NCBI GenBank assembly: GCA_018907035.1
Contig: JACCIC010000300.1
Coordinates: forward strand, 110,001 to 174,000
Direction of reading: 5' to 3'
From: Sycobia sp. Sy_11
Lineage: Eukaryota > Arthropoda > Insecta > Hymenoptera > Epichrysomallidae
Length of the DNA stretch: 64,000 nt
Every line of letters begins with the position of its first letter. Position 1 is the stretch's first letter. Below are positions 58,570-64,000 of this stretch, one piece after another. A program made the position numbers and the translations under genes. The notes beneath the pieces are model-generated. The model made no database searches, was not told the origin of the DNA, and saw nothing but the letters and a program-made list of their open reading frames with translations.

Positions 58570-58675
58570 ATTTATACAGTTATAGGAGAGCACGAAAGAA
58601 AGAGAGAGAGACAGAGGGAGAGAGAGAGAAAGAGAGCGAGAGCGAGAGCGAGGCATACACATAAGAGACGCGACG

Positions 58676-58692
58676 ATGGCGGCGTCCGTCGC
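58676..58692 (+). CDS. Weak candidate first coding exon (3' end)
   Basis: ATG in the context GACGATGG is followed by GCGGCGTCCGTCGC and then the donor GTAAGT, so the exon would encode MAASV plus two bases. Without splicing the frame stops at once (TAA inside the donor), which is what a spliced start exon would show. The upstream leader is GA-rich low-complexity DNA and its start is not visible. Chance occurrence is possible. Confidence 0.2.
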
Positions 58693-58983
58693 GTAAGTTT
58701 TTGAAAGCGCGCGCGTCCGCGCATTGTAAATATATGTATATGTATAGGCTATATGTATATATGTATTATAATGAATCGTTGCGGGGGAGGAAGCCCGATT
58801 TCTCTCGCCCGCCGTCGGCGACCGATGCATCCCGAGTTCCGGGCCACGCATCCGGGAAGCTCGAAGGCTCCGCGTAAGGAAATACGAGAGAAGGGTCGCC
58901 GAACGTCGTGGCGACGAGGTGCGGAAGGGATGCAGCGGTCGTTTGTCCGATTGCGGATAGTGAAATGCCACGCCAGACAGACT

Positions 58984-59027
<44 letters not shown>

Positions 59028-59335
59028 TAGTCCAAGACAGAGCTCGGAGTTTATACACAAAGGACAGACGGACGGTGGCGACCGTGGACAGAGCGCACGG
59101 GAACATATATAATGCTGGAGGATATGATTATAATGCGGAGACAGCGACAAAGGAGAACGGGGCTCGAGCACTTTGAGAAGTGCACTCGGGAGTAACGTCC
59201 GGGCGGGGGAGGGGGAGGGATATCTCCTCGTCGGCCGTTCGTTACGGATAATGAGACAGTCGCGTCGGTTGTTTCGCGCTCTCAGCCAGATATCCCCAAT
59301 ATCGGCCTCCCTCTCGCCTTTATTATCTCGCCGTT

Positions 59336-59338
<3 letters not shown>

Positions 59339-59373
<35 letters not shown>
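59339..59373. repeat. (TA)n microsatellite
   Basis: About 17 TA units in GC-neutral unique DNA (59170-59700) with no supported gene. Confidence 0.93.
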
Positions 59374-59375
<2 letters not shown>

Positions 59376-59724
59376 GCATTATCGTACATACCTGTCGCGA
59401 GATATGGAATTTTTTTCTCGGTTTATCGTAAACAGCAAACACCCCTCGCCCCGCCGCTTGCTACATTGTTAATGGAGGGGGTGATTTTTTACCTTTGGAT
59501 TATACGAGCGTTCCCGCGCGTACCGGCGCGGCGTCGACGTTTTATTTTTGCTCGCGGCGCGCACATGTGTCCTGTAACTTTGCCACGGTAAATAAGGACA
59601 AGACACGGGAGACGCGGCCGCTCGCTGCTTTATTCCGGCCTCCCTCGATTTCTCCCAGTCCGATGCAGGCCAAACTTTTATATCTCAATTTATAAGCCAG
59701 AAACTTGCGTGCATATTAAAGAGG

Positions 59725-59728
<4 letters not shown>

Positions 59729-59764
<36 letters not shown>
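59729..59764 (+). repeat. (CT)n microsatellite
   Basis: About 18 CT units, continuing as imperfect CT to about 59795. Confidence 0.94.
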
Positions 59765-59776
<12 letters not shown>

Positions 59777-60118
59777 ATCTCTCGTTCTCTCTTCCGCTTC
59801 CTCTCGATGTCGCACAGCAGGTTCGGAAAAATTAGCGAGACACAAGGTCTCTTCGGGGGAAGACGTGCGCGGCGCCGACCTCCTTATACTTATTATAATA
59901 CATATGCGCGCGCACTTCGATAAGCCCAGCGCTTCGTACATTTACACATGCGTACATATACGTCGCTGGATACGTACGTCGATTATTGTATGGCGGATGA
60001 AATATACCGCGGGGCGAGGTGAGGAGGAGGAGGATATTGCTCGAGGCGGGCGCAAGTGCCTTCGCCTCCGCGTATATAAATTATGGGTGCCGCGCGAGAG
60101 TGTTTCCCGTGCTTATTA

Positions 60119-60119
60119 T

Positions 60120-60179
<60 letters not shown>
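60119..60179 (+). repeat. Compound (CA)n(TA)n microsatellite
   Basis: About 12 CA units pass directly into about 19 TA units. A short TG run follows at 60201-60215, making the locus quasi-palindromic (CA ... TA ... TG). Confidence 0.94.
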
Positions 60180-60181
<2 letters not shown>

Positions 60182-61059
60182 ATGTATATGCACGTATGCG
60201 GGTGTGTGTGTGTGTACCTATATGCATGCAATCTAGATGAATTTTTTTCTCCATACAATCAGGGATCGTATATAGATATGGAGAAACTACATTGTTGCGC
60301 GTATATGAATACACATGCGTACGCGTTTGCTTGCCAACGTGTATAAATCTATAAACTACATGCACGCTCGAGGCCTGCCTGCTCGTGCCCGCACGCACAC
60401 ACATACACGCCCGCGAATTCGTTATTCCCAGCCGCGGAGGAGACGATGGAGATGCGCATCATCCCTGAAAATTCGAGGATCGTATATGCGTCGGCGTGCT
60501 TTCTTAATAAAAAACCAAAAAAAAAAAAAACCAAAAAAAAAGTGAAAAAAAAAGAAGAAAGAAAGAAAAAAGGAACCATGGGCTGACGGACGAGCGAGCG
60601 CGCCACTTTCATCACTCCGCGGGTTTTATATATTGATCAGGAAGGCAAGGGAAACAGAGAGAGAGAGAGAGAGACGAAGAGAGAGCGAGAGAGAATGATG
60701 GGGGGGAGGACGTGGCCGCCCGCCCATAGCGCTACGCGGGCGTAAAAGCTGAAACTTCGCCCGGCGGCGATCCGTGAAAAAATACTTTTTCATACATAGT
60801 ACGCTATATATAATATTATATAGCCTGGGGCATTATATTATGCTGGTACAGCCGTTTCTCAAAAAGCTTCGCTTATAATCCAATCGCGATTAAACTTTTC
60901 AAAAACGCAGCGAGAGAAAGAAGAGAGAGAGAGAGAGAGAGACCGTCCACTAGTAAAAAAAAAATCCACGCTCGGAGTATCCCGCGTCCGACGGCCGGCG
61001 AAACACGCTCGCCCGCGCGTCGCCGTGTCCGCGCGCTTTGACTTTATGAAGTTCCCTCT

Positions 61060-61420
61060 TGTCTTCCGCCTCCTCGTCCTCCTCAACCACCCCCCCCCCC
61101 TCTTCCTCAGCCTCGTCGTCCTCCTCCGTTCGCTCCTGGCCGCGCTGTCCCTCTTCCTCCCGCCCTCCCGGCCCCGGCAGCCGCCCGACCCCCGGGGCCT
61201 TTATGATGGTTTCTATTAGAGGGCAACGATCCACAAAATTGCAACGTCTCCCGTGACCGGGCGGATGGCGGCGGCGAGGGGGACAGGGGGGAGGAGGGCG
61301 AGCCGGCGCGCGAGGAGCCAGCGAGAGCGGACCCGGGAACAACGCTCGGGCGCTCCCGACGGCGCTGGCGCAGCCGTCGCGCCGACCCCCGGTATAATAT
61401 ACCTGTGCGCGCGTCCGCGT
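61060..61420. other. GC- and CpG-rich low-complexity block
   Basis: CTCCTC/GGAGGA-type pyrimidine/purine runs (61060-61180) grade into very GC-rich CpG DNA. Several overlapping frames are open on both strands because stops are rare in such composition. None is supported. Confidence 0.4.
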
Positions 61421-61818
61421 CTCGCTCTCTTTTCATTTTGCTGCGAGAGCTCTGTCATCTATCTCTCTCACTGGCACACACCCACGTAAACACGCGCGCG
61501 CGCGCACACACACAGGCGCTCCCCCGACCTTTTTCGCGCGGGGGCTTCCCAGGATTCCGGGGGACCGGCGTCCAATCCCTCGCCGCCCCCTCCCCCCTGC
61601 ACCCGGGCGCGCTTTCCGAGGTATCAGCGGACGAGAGAGGAAGAGAGAGAAAGACAGAGACAGCTCCGTTCGCGTCTTCCTTCATCACGGCGCGCGCGCG
61701 CGCGCGGAGTGTATTAGATTGGCTCCGTGATACGTGACCTCGCTCGAGAATCGACCTCATTCCCTACAACTCTTTTTCTCCCTCCCCCGCCCACCTCTTC
61801 TTCGCTCTCCCGCTCGCC

Positions 61819-61820
<2 letters not shown>

Positions 61821-61851
<31 letters not shown>
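61821..61851 (+). repeat. (CT)n microsatellite
   Basis: About 15 CT units inside a pyrimidine-rich stretch from 61770 to 62040. Confidence 0.92.
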
Positions 61852-61854
<3 letters not shown>

Positions 61855-62063
61855 GCTCTCCCCGACCCTTTTTCCAGATATGCACCTTTGGCGAACCCCA
61901 GCCCCCTCCACCCGTCAGTACCAATCCGGCGTTCGTGCTTTCGTTCTCTCCGTCCCTCCCTCCCGCCCTCGCTTTCTCTCTTTCATTTTCTTTCTGCGCG
62001 AAACCGTCTTCCGTCTTTCCTCCGCACATCCCGCCCCTCTCGCGTGTCCTCGCGACCTCCAAC

Positions 62064-62064
<1 letters not shown>

Positions 62065-62101
<37 letters not shown>
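62065..62101. repeat. (TA)n microsatellite
   Basis: About 18 TA units within pyrimidine-rich DNA. The T-rich run at 62380-62446 ends this section. Confidence 0.93.
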
Positions 62102-62103
<2 letters not shown>

Positions 62104-62499
62104 AGTCTTTCGCTACTCGTCATCGACGAGTCCGACAGTTATTTTTTTCTTCCCTGCCACCCGCCCCCACCTCCCTTCCGCCGCCCTACTCGAGTCCCGA
62201 TGGCACTTTTCCGACGTAGCCACCGTCTCCGTCGGTGCCGCCGCCCGTTCTGTAAGAGCTTTTTTTTTACGTTTCATAGAGCTTATGGAGTTGACGTACC
62301 ACCCCCCCCCATCTTATTTTCGCCTACGTTTCAGAAAAGAGCGCTCGCCTCCTTTCCCCACCCCCCCTTACTTTTTCTTCCCATTTTTTTCTTTTCCCTT
62401 TTCTTTTTCCCTTTTCTTTTTCTTTTTCTTTTTTTTTTTTTTTTTAGTATTAATAAGGTTTAAACTTCCCGATCCTCTTAGCTTCGCTCGGGAAAATTT

Positions 62500-63180
62500 G
62501 CTTTTTACGATTTAAACTTTAAATTTATATTTGAAATTGCAAACCCGGACAGCCGCCCATCCACTGGCCATCCGCCCCTGCGGCCATCCATGTCTTCGTT
62601 TTGCCAACGATTTAGAGAAGCCATCGCGGCGCTTACCGCGCGCCCGCGCGTGTGTTTTTCTGTCGCCAGCGTTGCAGAAACATGGGCGCGATACATGCAC
62701 TACAGTGAATATCGTCTAATTTCCGCGCCACGCTGAGGTCCCTCGGTAATCCTGAAACGTCGCCCCCCCCCCCACACACACACACATACGCTCGTCTCGC
62801 GGGATATCCCATCGATTTTTTCCTCGACGCAGCGCGCTAGCGCTTTAATTACGTCTCGGCGTTAATTCTCGCGCGACCGTGATGGAATCGGAGACGGTGG
62901 GTGTCCCCGCTTATGCTCCCCCCCCCCACCCGGAAGCCGCGCGTTAGAATCCTCGACGGGGAAAAAACGATGACGACTCGGCCGTGCCTCCTTCCCCGGG
63001 CTTTTTCCGTTAAATAGATATTTAATAAAGTCCATAATACGCGTAAATTGCTTAAACTGGTAAAATGTACTCACAGTCCCCTTTCCCCCAATATAAAATA
63101 TTTCCTCTCTTCGGCAAGTACTATTTATACGTGCCGTATATGTAGCGGCAAGAATGGCGGCACTATCCCGCGCGTGCGTA
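62500..63180. other. GC-neutral to CpG-rich unique DNA, no gene seen
   Basis: On the minus strand GCG|GTAAGC (RC at about 62632-62637) is a good donor, preceded by CpG-rich sequence. No start codon or acceptor could be paired with it. C runs occur at 62763-62774 and 62918-62929. Confidence 0.35.
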
Positions 63181-63182
63181 CA

Positions 63183-63186
<4 letters not shown>

Positions 63187-63217
<31 letters not shown>
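63187..63217 (+). repeat. (TG)n microsatellite
   Basis: About 15 TG units. Confidence 0.94.
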
Positions 63218-63218
<1 letters not shown>

Positions 63219-63752
63219 TCTTCCATTACCGTTTTTGCCTCGGATCTCGCATGAATAAATACGCGATTAAAATCGTTCAAAAAGTTAAGGATGAAAAAAA
63301 GAAGCATAAGAGAGATATAAGGGTCGAAGGAAGATGGCGGGGGGGGGGGAGGGGGGTAGAAATAAACGAAGTAGAGAAGAAAAAAAAGAATCCCCATACT
63401 TGCTCTACAACATTTTCTCATCTAAATGTATTCATTATGGGTCCGTGAACGACTTGCGCGCTCGCCAGCCGACGAGTAGGAGAGGACGTACTGTTGGACG
63501 AGGGAGGGGGGGTGGCAATGGCGGTGGATTTAGAGATTTTTCCAGCTGAACAGAACACAGCGGTTTCTTCGGAAACTGTATGTGTGTGTGTGTGCGGGAG
63601 AGAGAGAGAGAGAGAGAGAGAGGCGGTTTGAGCCGGTAGAGGGTGGGCAAAACGAAAGAACGCGCGCCCGCGACGCGCTCGGCTGTAAAACTCCAAACTG
63701 TCCTGGCGATGGTCGCGCGAACGTCTGAATACACAGTGTATAGATATAGAGG

Positions 63753-63757
<5 letters not shown>

Positions 63758-63791
<34 letters not shown>
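63758..63791. repeat. (TA)n microsatellite
   Basis: About 17 TA units. TG (63580-63593) and GA (63598-63622) tracts precede it within 180 bases. Confidence 0.93.
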
Positions 63792-63795
<4 letters not shown>

Positions 63796-63945
63796 CGTAA
63801 AGGGGATGGGGCGGGGAGGGAGGAAGAGGAGGAAGCCCGTTGCCGATTCCTTCATTTCGATTTATCCCGCAAAGAGCAATTTCTATTCCGACGACATTTC
63901 GTAAAACCGCGCTCATATCGCACCGCCCGCGCGCCGCCCCGCTGG

Positions 63946-63948
<3 letters not shown>

Positions 63949-64000
<52 letters not shown>
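63949..64000. repeat. (TA)n microsatellite running off the window
   Basis: At least 26 TA units; the tract is cut by the window edge, so its true length is unknown. Confidence 0.95.

Noticed and set aside
61727..62515. 262-codon open frame on the plus strand
   Set aside because: Pyrimidine-rich DNA and a TA tract keep it open; no protein features other than S/L/P/F bias.
1..64000. Conserved insect microRNAs, rRNA, tRNA genes, CRISPR arrays and transposase or reverse transcriptase motifs
   Set aside because: I looked for common microRNA mature sequences (such as let-7, miR-1, miR-10, miR-184, bantam), tRNA cloverleaves and RT/DDE motifs by eye and found none. Regularly spaced microsatellites are not CRISPR repeats, because their units are dinucleotides and the spacers vary in length.

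Overview
The window looks like nuclear DNA of an animal, most likely an insect and perhaps a hymenopteran. That assignment is inference. It rests on the lack of any compact or operon-like gene layout, the very dense dinucleotide microsatellites (about fifty long TA tracts plus many GA/CT and CA/TG tracts), CpG that is abundant rather than depleted in the GC-richer parts, sharp AT-rich/GC-rich alternation, short TIR transposons, and splice signals with a metazoan look. No rRNA, tRNA, CRISPR array, transposase or reverse transcriptase could be supported.

No complete gene is recognisable. Nearly all long open frames are microsatellites read as protein (YIYIY, SLSLSL, RERERE, HTHTHT). What remains is a small set of candidate exons, judged by open frame, GC content against the local background, and flanking splice signals. 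Plus strand: 34755-34930 (good 3' and 5' splice sites, ATG in the second half), 35478-35605, 51812-52061, 54946-55167 and a start-codon exon ending at 58692. Minus strand: 1216-1261 (46 nt between near-consensus sites), 28353-28771 and 31466-31687 (polyproline followed by polyglutamine). The window therefore reads as intronic or intergenic DNA of one or more large genes. No product can be named.

Layout: 1-1.2 kb is TA-tract rich. 1.2-2.0 kb holds the 46-nt exon candidate and a 397-bp TIR element. 2.4-7.1 kb is GC-richer and microsatellite-packed. 7.8-8.1 kb carries a second TIR element family. 8.1-13.7 kb is mixed and includes a shorter copy of the first family at 12.1-12.4 kb. 13.7-29.8 kb is GC-rich, with CpG-island-like blocks near 18.8, 21.6, 22.7 and 27.2 kb and an inverted copy of the second family at 23.5-23.8 kb. 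29.9-30.9 kb is AT-rich. 31-33 kb is GA-rich and carries the CTG/CGG tracts. 33-36.3 kb is AT-rich with exon candidates. 36.4-39.1 kb is microsatellite- and CpG-rich. 39.1-46.0 kb is a long AT-rich domain with almost no microsatellites and a nested pair of TIR elements. 46-64 kb returns to the microsatellite/CpG-rich type, broken by AT-rich stretches at 50.8-52.2 and 55.2-56.3 kb.

The best supported structural results are three families of short, internally repeated elements with terminal inverted repeats. Family 1 (1622-2018 and 12067-12359) has about 100-bp TIRs and TA target duplications. Family 2 (7826-8066 and, inverted, 23540-23801) ends in CTGAAAA and carries an internal AAGTAAATATTTACTT palindrome. 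Family 3 (41879-42099 and 55815-56012) has about 21-bp TIRs, and its first copy sits inside a diverged family-2-like element.
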